From Thermodesulfobacteriales bacterium (GTDB taxonomy: Bacteria > Desulfobacterota > Thermodesulfobacteria > Thermodesulfobacteriales > Thermodesulfatatoraceae), in the NCBI GenBank assembly GCA_026988575.1, contig JALSKZ010000055.1, positions 1-47,924 of the forward strand: a stretch of DNA of 47,924 nucleotides, given 5' to 3'. The notes beneath the pieces were generated by a model that was given only the letters and a program-made list of their open reading frames with translations, did no database searches and was not told the DNA's origin. The translations under genes and the position numbers were made by a program. Below, in pieces: positions 33,643-41,712 of this stretch. The first letter of the stretch is position 1. Each line of letters begins with the position of its first letter.

Positions 33643-35328
33643 ATGGAGCTACGTCGTCCCTCACAGTTATCCGAAGAAGAAAAAAAGGCCATCTTGCAAA
33701 AGATTTTTCAAAAAGATCCTACGGCCTTTACGGCTGACCCAGAAAAACAAAAGCTCATAGGCAACCGTCTGGGTTGGATAGATACCCCCTTGACCATGCG
33801 AAGCGCTCTAGAAGAGATAAAAGCCTTTGCCGAAGAGGTCAAGGAACACTTCGATTATGTAGTCCATTGTGGGATGGGAGGCTCAAGCCTCTTTCCCCTG
33901 GCTCTAACACGTATTTTTAGCCCTGAACCTGGTTACCCTCGGCTATTGGTATTGGATACCACCGATCCCGAAGAAATAGAGCAAATAGAAAGGGAATGTA
34001 ATGTTAAACGTACTTTATTTATTGTAGCCAGCAAATCCGGGACCACGGTAGAAACTAACGCGCACTTTCAATATTTTTGGGAAAGGGTAGCCCAAGAGGT
34101 AGAGGAACCAGGGGGACATTTTGTAGCCATAACCGACCCCGACAGCCCTTTACATAAGTTAGGTGAAGAACGCAAATTTAGACGCATCTTTTTAAATCCC
34201 CCCGATGTAGGAGGACGTTACGCCGCTTTGACCTATGTAGGTTTGGTACCGGCAGCTTTAATGGGGCTTGCCATTGAAAAGTTTTTAGACGCAGCCGAAG
34301 AGATGTTGGCTACCTGTTCACCTGATATCCCTTGGGAATATAACCCCGCGGCCTGGCTGTCAGAATACATGGCCGAACATTTCTTCAGGGGGCAAGACAA
34401 GCTTACCATTATGGCCGATCCTATCCTACGCCCTTTCACTCTCTGGATAGAACAACTGGTGGCAGAAAGTCTGGGCAAAGAATTTACCGGCATAATCCCC
34501 ATTGTAGGAGAATCTCCCGGGTCTCCTACTGTTTATGGCCCCGACCGAATCTTTGTCTATTTAGGACTCAGGGGGCGCCAAGATCTCTATCAGCGTCTGT
34601 TTGCTGACCTGAAAGACGCACGCTTCCCATTACGTACCTACTGGCTGGAAGACCGCTATGAGCTTGGTGCAGAATGTGTGCGGTGGGAATTGGCCGTAGC
34701 CTTAACAGGCATATGGCTCAATCTAAACCCCTTTGACGAACCAGACGTCATTAAAGCCAAGCAAAAGACCAAAGAAGTACTGGAAAATTTCAAAAATACC
34801 GGCGAGTTCCCTCTTGAATTCTTCTTAGACGAAGACCTCAACGTAGGCTTTTTATACAGTGCTCCCCTGAAAGTACAGTATCCCCGCCTAAGAGCAGTGG
34901 TGAAAAAATTCTTTTTCGACTTATCTCCCTGGGGTTATATTGCCTTTCTCCCCTATCTCCCTTACGATCCAGAGGTAGAAGAGCTTTTTATAGACCTGCG
35001 GACGCTCATTAGGGGACGGCGTCAGTGCTCGACCATATTGGGTTTTGGACCTCGTTATCTACACTCTACCGGTCAGCTGTTTAAAGGCGGTCCTCGCTCA
35101 GGGCGTTTTTTCATCTTCACGCGTAAAGGGAGACGCGAAGACCAAATGATTCCTGGTTTTGGTTATACTTTTTGGGACCTTCAGTTCGCCCAAGCCTATG
35201 GAGATTTCCAGGCCCTAGAAGAGAGTGAAAGGGCGGTTATCCATATCCATATGCAAGAAAACTATAAGGAAGACTTAAAGCGTTTCTACCAATTTATGGA
35301 GGAAATTACTCGTCTTTCCGAATTTTAG
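33643..35328 (+). CDS. pgi: Glucose-6-phosphate isomerase, Tal-Pgi family, stand-alone
   Basis: A 561-residue double-SIS isomerase that interconverts glucose 6-phosphate and fructose 6-phosphate. It shows CGMGGSSLFP (about 77-86), ASKSGTTVET (about 128-138), GIWLNLNPFDEPDV and GFGPRYLHSTGQLFKGGP. The last two patterns are those of the isomerase half of fused transaldolase-isomerase proteins rather than E. coli-type Pgi; here there is no transaldolase part, and the first 50 residues (ELRRPSQLSEEEKKAILQKI) form their own start. GAGGAGG lies 5 bases before the ATG. The channel gene follows after 4 bases. Confidence 0.93.
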   Translation: MELRRPSQLSEEEKKAILQKIFQKDPTAFTADPEKQKLIGNRLGWIDTPLTMRSALEEIKAFAEEVKEHFDYVVHCGMGGSSLFPLALTRIFSPEPGYPRLLVLDTTDPEEIEQIERECNVKRTLFIVASKSGTTVETNAHFQYFWERVAQEVEEPGGHFVAITDPDSPLHKLGEERKFRRIFLNPPDVGGRYAALTYVGLVPAALMGLAIEKFLDAAEEMLATCSPDIPWEYNPAAWLSEYMAEHFFRGQDKLTIMADPILRPFTLWIEQLVAESLGKEFTGIIPIVGESPGSPTVYGPDRIFVYLGLRGRQDLYQRLFADLKDARFPLRTYWLEDRYELGAECVRWELAVALTGIWLNLNPFDEPDVIKAKQKTKEVLENFKNTGEFPLEFFLDEDLNVGFLYSAPLKVQYPRLRAVVKKFFFDLSPWGYIAFLPYLPYDPEVEELFIDLRTLIRGRRQCSTILGFGPRYLHSTGQLFKGGPRSGRFFIFTRKGRREDQMIPGFGYTFWDLQFAQAYGDFQALEESERAVIHIHMQENYKEDLKRFYQFMEEITRLSEF

Positions 35329-35332
35329 GAAT

Positions 35333-36364
35333 ATGGCTGAGTATTTAAGACAATTTTTTATTGCGCTTCTGCTGCTGATAATCCTACTCTTTGTAGGTAC
35401 GCTGGGATATTATCTTTTGGAAGGGTGGTCACTTTTAGATGCGTTTTATATGACGGTAATAACTATTTCCACCGTCGGTTTTGGAGAAGTTCATCCCCTT
35501 ACTAATGCCGGTCGTTTGTTCACCATCTTCTTAATTCTAGGCGGTGTAGGGGTAGCTATTTATGTTTTTTCGGCGGTTACAGAGGTCATGGTCTCTGGAC
35601 AGATCCAAAACATTCTGGGGCGAAGACGCCTAGAATATAAGATTGAGAACCTTAAAGAGCATTACATCATCTGTGGTTACGGACGCATTGGCCATCATAT
35701 TTGTCATCTTATTGCCCGAGAACTACCCTTTGTAGTGGTGGAAAACGATCCCGAACGGATCAAGGCCTTGGAAGAAAGTGGATTTATCTTTTATCAAGGG
35801 GATGCAACCAACGAAGACATCCTGAAACGCGTAGGCATAGAAAGGGCCAAAGGGTTGGTTGCGGTCCTGGGTTCTGATGCAGATAACGTTTATATTAGCC
35901 TTACCGCCAGGAGTCTTAACCCCGAACTTTTTATAATAGCCCGTGCCGATGAAGATCACGTGGTACGCAAACTTCAGCGGGCAGGGGCCAACAAGGTTGT
36001 ATCCCCTTACCTGATTGGAGCCCGTCGGATGGCCATGACCATATTAAGGCCTGCGGTAACCGACTTTTTGGAGCTAGCCACTCCCGAGGCCAATCTTGAA
36101 TTGCAACTCGAAGAAGTGCGCATTACCTCTCAGTCTGGTTTAGTGGGTAAAAAACTGATTGAAAGCGGTATACGTCAATTTTCCGGGGCTATTATCCTGG
36201 CTGTCCGTAAGATTACCGGGCAGATGATCTTCAATCCCCCACCCGATTATATCATAGAAGCCGGAGATACCCTGGTAGCTCTAGGGGATCGTAAAGGTCT
36301 TTTGCGCCTAGAAGAGGTAGCGTCGGGTAAAAAAGGATTAAAAAACTTTAGAAAAAGTTCCTAA
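35333..36364 (+). CDS. Two-TM potassium channel with RCK (TrkA-N/TrkA-C) domains
   Basis: A 343-residue MthK-like channel subunit. TM1 spans about 7-27, the pore loop has the selectivity filter TVGFGE (47-52), TM2 about 62-83. The RCK domain starts at YIICGYGRIGHHI (111-123), a Rossmann fold with the ligand-binding GxGxxG, and a TrkA-C domain (about 255-335) follows. Four subunits would make a K+ channel gated by cytoplasmic ligand (Ca2+, nucleotide or redox in relatives). The ATG lies 4 bases after pgi. Convergent overlap of 27 bases with fthC. Confidence 0.93.
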   Translation: MAEYLRQFFIALLLLIILLFVGTLGYYLLEGWSLLDAFYMTVITISTVGFGEVHPLTNAGRLFTIFLILGGVGVAIYVFSAVTEVMVSGQIQNILGRRRLEYKIENLKEHYIICGYGRIGHHICHLIARELPFVVVENDPERIKALEESGFIFYQGDATNEDILKRVGIERAKGLVAVLGSDADNVYISLTARSLNPELFIIARADEDHVVRKLQRAGANKVVSPYLIGARRMAMTILRPAVTDFLELATPEANLELQLEEVRITSQSGLVGKKLIESGIRQFSGAIILAVRKITGQMIFNPPPDYIIEAGDTLVALGDRKGLLRLEEVASGKKGLKNFRKSS

Positions 36365-36916
36365 AAGACCGAATTCGGTGATGACCACATCCATACGCAC
36401 ATCGTGGGGAGCAAGCGGTAGCTCGGGAAATATTTGACAGGCAAAGGCCAAGGCCGCCCGAGGCACTTCGGGGGCCTTAATTAACAAACGATCGTAAAAA
36501 CCCCCGCCATAACCTATTCTGCCTCCTAAGGAGTCAAAGGCCACCCCTGGACAAATAATAAGGTCTAGCTCGCTTGGGTCGATCTGGTCACTACGGGGTG
36601 AGGGTTCTAAAATCCCATAGGCCCCAGGGAATAGTTCCCCAAAGTGACGTAGACGATGTATAGCCAATTTTTGGAGCCTTACTAGGGTGCGTGGCAAATA
36701 GATTTCCTTATTTTGGGCCAAGGCCGCCCTTAACAAGGGCCAGGTCTCTACTTCGTCTCTAAAAGAGGCGTAAAGCAATATTTTTTGGGCCCTGATAAAG
36801 GGCAACCATTGAAGGACACGTCCAGTGATACACCGGCTCTTTTGCCAGCGCGCCCGGGGAGAAAGGGTCGCGCGTAAATTCAAGGCCCGCTTTCGAAACT
36901 GTATTTTCTGGTCCAT
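36338..36916 (-). CDS. fthC: 5-formyltetrahydrofolate cyclo-ligase
   Basis: A 192-residue ATP-dependent enzyme that recycles 5-formyl-THF to 5,10-methenyl-THF in the folate pool. It has the N-terminal QFRKRALNLRATLSP and the nucleotide-binding GGRIGYGGGFYDR (131-143), with ICPGVAFD just before. Length is normal. Its 3' end overlaps the potassium channel gene by 27 bases. The region upstream carries an inverted-repeat element (36948-37143) that lies between this gene and the divergent rmuC-like gene, so promoter signals are hard to tell. In gammaproteobacteria the gene follows 6S RNA; I could not recognise one here. Confidence 0.94.
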   Translation of the reverse strand: MDQKIQFRKRALNLRATLSPRARWQKSRCITGRVLQWLPFIRAQKILLYASFRDEVETWPLLRAALAQNKEIYLPRTLVRLQKLAIHRLRHFGELFPGAYGILEPSPRSDQIDPSELDLIICPGVAFDSLGGRIGYGGGFYDRLLIKAPEVPRAALAFACQIFPELPLAPHDVRMDVVITEFGLLGTFSKVF

Positions 36917-36947
36917 AATTTATTACCAAAACACAAAACAAATGACA

Positions 36948-37143
36948 CTTTGCCATTGTCATGGCAAAGCGCCTCTGCCCCGTAATGGCGAGCAAATGCC
37001 CATTACGTGTCATGGCGAAGCATGAAGTGCCGGAACAATCTCAGAGTGGATCTAGATCGCCACGGCAGGCTTTGCCCGCCTCACGCCATACAACGACAGG
37101 TACAAGTATAGACGCACGGATATACAGATCGCCTTGCCATGAC
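36948..37143. repeat. Degenerate palindromic dispersed repeat (MITE/REP-like)
   Basis: The 290-base gap 36917-37206 holds no gene but several inverted repeats: CTTTGCCAT-TGTC-ATGGCAAAG (36948-36969), CGTAATGG (36981-36988) with CCATTACG (37000-37007), GGCAGGC-TTT-GCCCGCC (37064-37080), and an outer pair GTCATGGCGAAGC (37009-37021) with GCCTTGCCATGAC (37131-37143), matching at 11 Watson-Crick positions plus one wobble. GTCATGGC occurs twice in direct orientation (36958, 37009). The stretch CAATCTCAGAGTGGATC is familiar from a palindromic repeat scattered in many bacterial genomes. Only one copy is in the window. No protein is encoded, so mobility would depend on a helper. Confidence 0.6.
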
Positions 37144-37206
37144 TTTGTTTAGCATAAAAATTGCTTCCGTAATAGTATATGGAAACAAAAAGTTGAGGGG
37201 AACACA

Positions 37207-38043
37207 ATGGGTATTGATCTGTGGATATGTTTAGGCATATTTTTTTTGTTTTTACTGTCCTATTTGGGGCTATGGCAGTGGCTGCGCTGGCAAATACGCC
37301 TTTGGGAAACACAATTAAAACACTTAGAGCTCAATCTACAGGAATTGGGCCACCAAGTTGTCGATAAAGAGTTGCCCCAGCTACGTCGCTGCCTAGAAGA
37401 AACCCGGGCAGAACTCCACCAAATAACTAATATTATCGCTGGTCGACAGTCGGGCGCGGCCATGGAAAGGGCCTTAGAAAAGGCCCTTTCCCTCCTGCCT
37501 CAGGGATGGATTTTGCGTAATGTGGACCTAGGCCCTGGGCGCGTAGAATTTGCCCTCAAGCTTCCTGGTGGCTATTTGGTACCTGTGGACAGTAAATTTA
37601 TTGACCTAGGAGAAGAAAAGATCACGCCTGGGGAGATCAAACACCGGTTAAAAACGCGTGTAGAGGAAGTACGTAAATATCTGACCGACCCCCGTACTAT
37701 AGGATTTGCTGTGGTAGTAGTACCCGAAGGGGTCTATCCCCTGTGTCGTTCAATATTGGCCTCCCTGGCTGAACAATGTCTAATTGTGGTCTCCCAAAAA
37801 GAGCTCCTTCCTGTATTGTCGGCAACATATCTCCTGGCCCAATATTTAGGCATATCTCAAGACCTGGAAGAAACAAAAAAAGAACTCCTCCAGGCCCAAG
37901 AGGCCTCAAAGAGAGCTCTGGCCTCCTTGGCCAAACAACAAAACGCCTTGGTCCAGCTAGGAAATAGACGTGAAGAAGTATGGCGGGAATTAGGGCTCAT
38001 AGAACGAATTTTAAGCCGTCTTACCGGCAAAGGGGCTTTTTAG
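37207..38043 (+). CDS. RmuC-like protein with N-terminal membrane anchor
   Basis: A 278-residue protein: one hydrophobic helix (4-22), a coiled coil (about 28-80), and a domain with the RmuC pattern: GRQSGAAMERALEKALSLLP, then VEFALKLPGGYLVPVDSKF (near 118-136), where DSK fits the PD-(D/E)xK nuclease-like core. A second coiled coil covers about 222-262. RmuC proteins limit rearrangements at inverted repeats in E. coli, but biochemical action is unproved. This one is shorter than E. coli RmuC (about 475 residues). It starts after GAGGGG at 6 bases, next to the repeat element, and precedes a receiver and a RAM protein. Confidence 0.8.
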   Translation: MGIDLWICLGIFFLFLLSYLGLWQWLRWQIRLWETQLKHLELNLQELGHQVVDKELPQLRRCLEETRAELHQITNIIAGRQSGAAMERALEKALSLLPQGWILRNVDLGPGRVEFALKLPGGYLVPVDSKFIDLGEEKITPGEIKHRLKTRVEEVRKYLTDPRTIGFAVVVVPEGVYPLCRSILASLAEQCLIVVSQKELLPVLSATYLLAQYLGISQDLEETKKELLQAQEASKRALASLAKQQNALVQLGNRREEVWRELGLIERILSRLTGKGAF

Positions 38044-38053
38044 GTAAAACAAT

Positions 38054-38083
38054 TTGTATAATTTGTTTGCTTTTTGGTATATA
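38054..38083 (+). promoter_or_regulatory. Candidate promoter region before the receiver-domain gene
   Basis: The 83-base gap contains a perfect TATAAT (38057-38062), which lacks a good -35, and an overlapping TTGTAT (38054-38059) - 18 bases - TATATA (38078-38083) pair. Which, if either, is used is unclear. Confidence 0.35.
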
Positions 38084-38126
38084 TTTTGTTAATTCTAACG
38101 GTTAGTATCCCTAAAAAGGACAAATT

Positions 38127-38480
38127 ATGGCCAAGAAGATCTTGGTAATCGAAGACGATAAAGAAGTCCTAAAAATGCTCCTGGATTATCTAAAGTTATT
38201 AGGTTACGAAACTGAAGGGGCTGAAGACGGACTAACAGGGCTAAAACTTTTGCGCACCGCAAATTTTGATGCGGTGATTACAGATATCACCGTACCCTAT
38301 GTGAGTGGTATAGGTATTATATCCATCATCAAGAAGGATCATCCTGACATTCCCGTAATTGCTATTACGGGCTTTGGAGCCGAAGTTGAAGCCTTGGCCC
38401 AAGAAAAACATGCCGATGTGGTCTTATCCAAGCCTTTTGAAATGAAAGAGCTTAAAAAAATCCTTCAAAAACTGCTCTAG
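38127..38480 (+). CDS. Stand-alone response-regulator receiver domain
   Basis: A 117-residue CheY-like receiver with nothing after it. It has the acidic pocket Glu9-Asp10-Asp11, the phosphoacceptor Asp53 in VITDITVP, Thr81 in IAITGFG and Lys102 in LSKPFEMKEL. It may relay phosphate or act by protein contact; the kinase is not in the window. The AGGA ribosome site is close to the ATG. Its neighbour 9 bases downstream is a lone RAM domain, an unusual pairing. Confidence 0.92.
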   Translation: MAKKILVIEDDKEVLKMLLDYLKLLGYETEGAEDGLTGLKLLRTANFDAVITDITVPYVSGIGIISIIKKDHPDIPVIAITGFGAEVEALAQEKHADVVLSKPFEMKELKKILQKLL

Positions 38481-38489
38481 GAGGTAGCC

Positions 38490-38735
38490 GTGGCCCTAAA
38501 AGCCTATATCTTGATTAATACCCAAATAGGTAAGACCTCCCAGGTTGCCCAAACCCTAAAACAAATGCCCGAAGTCAAGAGGCTTGATATCATTATGGGG
38601 CCCTACGATATAATTGCGGAAGTAGAAGTCCAAGATCACGATGTGTTGTCCGATATTGTAATAAAGAAATTGCAGACTATTGAACATATTCAACACACCA
38701 TGACCTGCCCTGTGGTAAAGATAGAAAATGACTAA
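38490..38735 (+). CDS. Stand-alone Lrp/AsnC ligand-binding (RAM) domain protein
   Basis: An 81-residue protein consisting only of the RAM (SIP) domain of Lrp/AsnC regulators: AYILINTQIGKTSQVAQTL, then LDIIMGPYDIIAEVEV, and HTMTCPVVKI at the end. No DNA-binding helix-turn-helix is present. Such proteins form oligomers and may bind amino acids or modulate partners. The start is GTG at 38490, five bases after TAGGAGG. Its TAA stop overlaps the waaA TAG stop in CTAA. It is likely co-expressed with the receiver domain before it. Confidence 0.9.
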   Translation: MALKAYILINTQIGKTSQVAQTLKQMPEVKRLDIIMGPYDIIAEVEVQDHDVLSDIVIKKLQTIEHIQHTMTCPVVKIEND

Positions 38736-39952
38736 AAAAACTCACTGAGCCATTGGGCCTGACGTTTTGCTGCTCCGAGGAGGCTTTGCAAGGCCCTCTG
38801 AGCACCCAGGGAAGTCTTTTTATATAGTTCTTGGTCCGCTAAGAGTTCTTCCAGGCCAAAGACCAACCCTTGAGGAGAAGACACGGTTAACCCCCCTTTA
38901 TGTTGTAGGAGGGCCCTTTTTTCTGTCTCGAAATTTTCCATATGGGGCCCGAACAAGACCGGTACCCCAAAAGAGGCTGGTTCCATAGGGTTCTGTCCTC
39001 CCTTGGGTACTAAACTCCCCCCCACAAAGGCCACCTTGGCCAGACTATAAAGACCAAATAAAGGGCCGATGGCGTCTACCAAGAGGGTTTTTGCCTGCAG
39101 GCCCGAATTTAGAGAAGACCAACGTTGCCACGAAAGACCCCTTTGCCTCAAAGCATTTTCCCAGGAATCAAGGTGGGTAAGATGCCTAGGGACAATGGCA
39201 AATTTTATCCTAGGCCTTTGGGCCAGAAGGGCTATGGCCTCTGTAACCGGGTTTTCTTCTCCTCGACGCACACTACCAAAGACGACCAAGGTAGTATCTT
39301 GGGCCAGTTTCAATCTTTTCAGAAGGGGCCTTCGGTCCCAAGACTTGGCCCGTTTCCAAAGTAAGTCGTGTTTGGCATTGCCTAAAATAAAGAGCCTTTG
39401 AGGGCAGACCCCCAAACGTTTAAACCTTTTGGCCTCTACCTCTCCCACGGCAGCCACGCCGTCCAAACGGGCCAGTAAAGGGGCAAAAAGACACCGGAGC
39501 ATTAAATATCTGGGATAGCTACGGGCGGATAAGCGTCCATTTAAAACGACTACCTTTGTCCCCCGGTCCTTGGCCAAGGAAATATAACGGGGCCACAGTT
39601 CTGTTTCAATCAAGGCCAGCACCCGCGGCGAAAGGCGGGTCAGGGCCCTTTGAACAAAGGGCTTGATATCATATGGAGCCAAGGCTATAGGAAGCCCAAG
39701 ACTTACTAATAATTCCTGGGCCTTTTTTTTTCCTGTGGGGGTAAAAAGGGTCAAAATGACCCTGAGATCGGGACGCAAAGCGTAAAATTCTTCCATTATG
39801 GCCGCTGCTACTGTGGCCTCTCCTACAGAGGAAGCATGTAACCATAGATCTACGGGGCCTGGTAATTCCCCACGACGTTCAGGGACAGGGGGTGAAAAAA
39901 AGGCCTTTATCCCTTTACCCGCTAAATCATAAAGCCTTAGCCCGAGGTTCAA
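38732..39952 (-). CDS. waaA: 3-deoxy-D-manno-octulosonic acid transferase (Kdo transferase)
   Basis: A 406-residue GT-B glycosyltransferase that adds Kdo to lipid A precursor at the inner membrane. Motifs: WLHASSVGEATVAAAI with the catalytic Glu, LIETELWPRY, NGRLSARSY, VAAVGEVEAKRFKRLG, GNAKHD, and the end FVGGSLVPKGGQNPMEPASFGVPVLFGPHM. The start is TTG at 39952, which overlaps the rlmB stop (TTGA) and is 8 bases after GGAGG; no suitable ATG is nearer. It ends the ftsH-to-waaA run. Its presence shows the organism makes LPS-type outer membrane. Confidence 0.96.
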   Translation of the reverse strand: MNLGLRLYDLAGKGIKAFFSPPVPERRGELPGPVDLWLHASSVGEATVAAAIMEEFYALRPDLRVILTLFTPTGKKKAQELLVSLGLPIALAPYDIKPFVQRALTRLSPRVLALIETELWPRYISLAKDRGTKVVVLNGRLSARSYPRYLMLRCLFAPLLARLDGVAAVGEVEAKRFKRLGVCPQRLFILGNAKHDLLWKRAKSWDRRPLLKRLKLAQDTTLVVFGSVRRGEENPVTEAIALLAQRPRIKFAIVPRHLTHLDSWENALRQRGLSWQRWSSLNSGLQAKTLLVDAIGPLFGLYSLAKVAFVGGSLVPKGGQNPMEPASFGVPVLFGPHMENFETEKRALLQHKGGLTVSSPQGLVFGLEELLADQELYKKTSLGAQRALQSLLGAAKRQAQWLSEFF

Positions 39953-40692
39953 TGACTGTACCTCCGCTGACGCAAGACTTCAAACAGGGCTACACTACCG
40001 GCAACAGATGCATTTAAGGACTCCATTCTCCCCGGCATGGGGATGGCCAGCAACAAGTCGCAGGTCTTTCTTACCAAGGGGCGTATCCCCTTGCCTTCAC
40101 TACCTACCACCAGGGCTAAAGGGACCTTCAAATCTGCCTCATAGAGAAGGTTTGGGGACTCCCCCGCCAGACCTATGACCCAAAGGCCTTCTTTTTTTAG
40201 GAATTCCAAGGCCTGCACTATATTGTTTACGCGACAGATAGCAAGGTGGAAGACGGCCCCTGAAGAGGCCTTGATAACCGTGCCGGTAACGTCTGCACTA
40301 CGATGTTTGGGGATGATAAGCCCGTGTGCCCCAGCCGCTTCCGCACTGCGTATAAGTGCTCCCAGATTCTGGGGATCGGTAATCCCGTCGGCAACCACCA
40401 CCAAAGGTAGATCCCCCTTGTGAAGAGCTCTTTTTAGTAACTCCGGTAGCTCAACATAATCAAAAGTACGCAAATAGGCCACCACACCCTGGGTGGTAGC
40501 CCCTTTGGGTACTTTGGCCGGATTAAAACGGGATTGGAGCTTAAAAGGAACGTTGTTTTTCTGGGCAAGCTCTACAATGCGGTGGAGTTTACCCTTTATT
40601 TGGCCCTTTGCTATAAGGATTTCTTCTAGAGAGTGGGGCCTGGATTTTAGGGCCTCAAGGACAGGATTTATCCCCCAAATGACCTTACTCAT
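39949..40692 (-). CDS. rlmB: RlmB/TrmH-type 23S rRNA 2'-O-methyltransferase
   Basis: A 247-residue SPOUT methyltransferase that methylates ribose G2251 (E. coli numbering) of 23S rRNA. It starts KVIWGINPVLEALK, the N-terminal L30e-like substrate-binding domain (about 1-80), followed by SPOUT motifs DGITDPQNLGALIRSAEAAG, VVGSEGKGIR and IPMPGRMESLNASVAGSVALFE. The four-base overlap ATGA with gmk upstream and the TTGA overlap with waaA downstream show translational coupling. Could alternatively be a TrmH-type tRNA enzyme, but the layout with the N-terminal extension fits RlmB. Confidence 0.93.
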   Translation of the reverse strand: MSKVIWGINPVLEALKSRPHSLEEILIAKGQIKGKLHRIVELAQKNNVPFKLQSRFNPAKVPKGATTQGVVAYLRTFDYVELPELLKRALHKGDLPLVVVADGITDPQNLGALIRSAEAAGAHGLIIPKHRSADVTGTVIKASSGAVFHLAICRVNNIVQALEFLKKEGLWVIGLAGESPNLLYEADLKVPLALVVGSEGKGIRPLVRKTCDLLLAIPMPGRMESLNASVAGSVALFEVLRQRRYSH

Positions 40693-41294
40693 GAAAATTT
40701 GGCCAAAAGGTCTTGTCTACGAAAGGTACGCTGGCGTTCCGCAAACAGGATAGATTTGAGTTCCTGTAAGGCCTCTTTAAATTTATCATTTAAGACCAGG
40801 TAATCAAACTTAGGGGCCTGAGCAATTTCCCCCTGGGCCTGGTCCAACCGTCTCCTAATGGTCAGCTCATCTTCGGTATTTCGTTTACGTAACCTTCGTT
40901 CTAGTTCTTCCAGACTAGGGGGTAAGACAAATACCAATACGGCGTCTTGCCCCAAGACCTCCTGTACTTGCGCGGCACCCTGAACATCTATATCTAGGAG
41001 GATATCGCGTCCTTGTTTTAGGCTTTCAAGTACCTGCCTCTTAGGGGTGCCGTAAAAATTGCCGTGTACCTGGGCCCACTCCAAGAACTCGCCTCGGGCT
41101 ATCATTTGTTGGAATTCTTCTGGTGAGACAAAATAATAGTCCACACCATCTCTTTCCCCAGGGCGTGGAGGCCTGGTAGTGCAAGAAACAGAAAAAGTAA
41201 TATCACGCACCTCTTGCAAGAGATGACGACAGAGAGTTGTCTTTCCGGCCCCCGAAGGGGCCGAAACCACCAGGACTAGACCTCTGCGGGGCAT
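40689..41294 (-). CDS. gmk: Guanylate kinase
   Basis: A 201-residue enzyme that phosphorylates GMP to GDP. P-loop SAPSGAGKTT (11-20), SCTTRPPRPGERDGVDYYFVS (GMP binding), ARGEFLEWAQVHGNFYGTP, and LLDIDVQGAAQV. It sits one base after remA and in ATGA overlap with rlmB. The order yicC-remA-gmk is widely conserved, although rpoZ that often follows is missing here. Confidence 0.97.
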   Translation of the reverse strand: MPRRGLVLVVSAPSGAGKTTLCRHLLQEVRDITFSVSCTTRPPRPGERDGVDYYFVSPEEFQQMIARGEFLEWAQVHGNFYGTPKRQVLESLKQGRDILLDIDVQGAAQVQEVLGQDAVLVFVLPPSLEELERRLRKRNTEDELTIRRRLDQAQGEIAQAPKFDYLVLNDKFKEALQELKSILFAERQRTFRRQDLLAKFS

Positions 41295-41621
41295 CTAAGC
41301 CGCTTTTTCTTTCTTCTTGCGATTTTTTTCGTCCTCACATTCATCAAAGGAGGCTTCCGAATAGGCCTTGATTAGATCCGTGGCTAGACGCTGCGAAATG
41401 GTCTCGGCCTGAATGGCGGAAAGTATTACATGGTTGCTATCGGTAATGATTATGGAACGGGTCCGCCGGCCCTGGGTGGCATCTATAAGACGCTTGGATT
41501 CGCGGGCCTCTTCGCGTAAGCGCTTCATCGGTGCCGAATTAGGATTCACTATCGCAATGATGCGCTCCGCCACCACCGAATTACCAAAACCAATGTTCAA
41601 AAGACGGCATTTACAACTCAT
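41295..41621 (-). CDS. remA: RemA-like regulator (DUF370)
   Basis: A 108-residue member of the RemA/DUF370 family. The core, [19 protein letters not shown] to [20 protein letters not shown], is plainly visible. In Bacillus, RemA forms rings that bind DNA and activates matrix genes; elsewhere the role is unknown. Two oddities: the N-terminus is extended by SCKCR, giving a CxC before the usual LLNIGF start, and the C-terminal end is charged ([16 protein letters not shown]). GGGGGATTGGG lies before the ATG. A near-consensus promoter lies in the yicC-remA gap, so remA, gmk, rlmB and waaA can be transcribed apart from the genes upstream. Confidence 0.93.
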   Translation of the reverse strand: MSCKCRLLNIGFGNSVVAERIIAIVNPNSAPMKRLREEARESKRLIDATQGRRTRSIIITDSNHVILSAIQAETISQRLATDLIKAYSEASFDECEDEKNRKKKEKAA

Positions 41622-41661
41622 CCCAATCCCCCAAATGCAAAATTTTTCTAATTTGGCCGAG

Positions 41662-41690
41662 ATTATAACAAAAATTTAAATTGTCGTCAA
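41662..41690 (-). promoter_or_regulatory. Strong sigma-70 promoter for remA-gmk-rlmB-waaA
   Basis: On the minus strand TTGACG (41690-41685), 17-base spacer, TATAAT (41667-41662): 11 of 12 consensus bases, the best promoter in the window. It lies 41-69 bases ahead of the remA ATG in the 91-base gap after yicC. Confidence 0.85.
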
Positions 41691-41712
41691 CGTGTGAAAC
41701 ATTACGCTATTT

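Noticed and set aside
33510-33737. 75-residue open frame upstream of and overlapping pgi
   Set aside because: It covers the pgi promoter and leader and enters the pgi coding region in another frame; no ribosome site, no family features.
36917-37206. 6S RNA upstream of fthC, as in gammaproteobacteria
   Set aside because: The inverted repeats fit a palindromic element better; no clear closing stem plus central bubble of 6S size.
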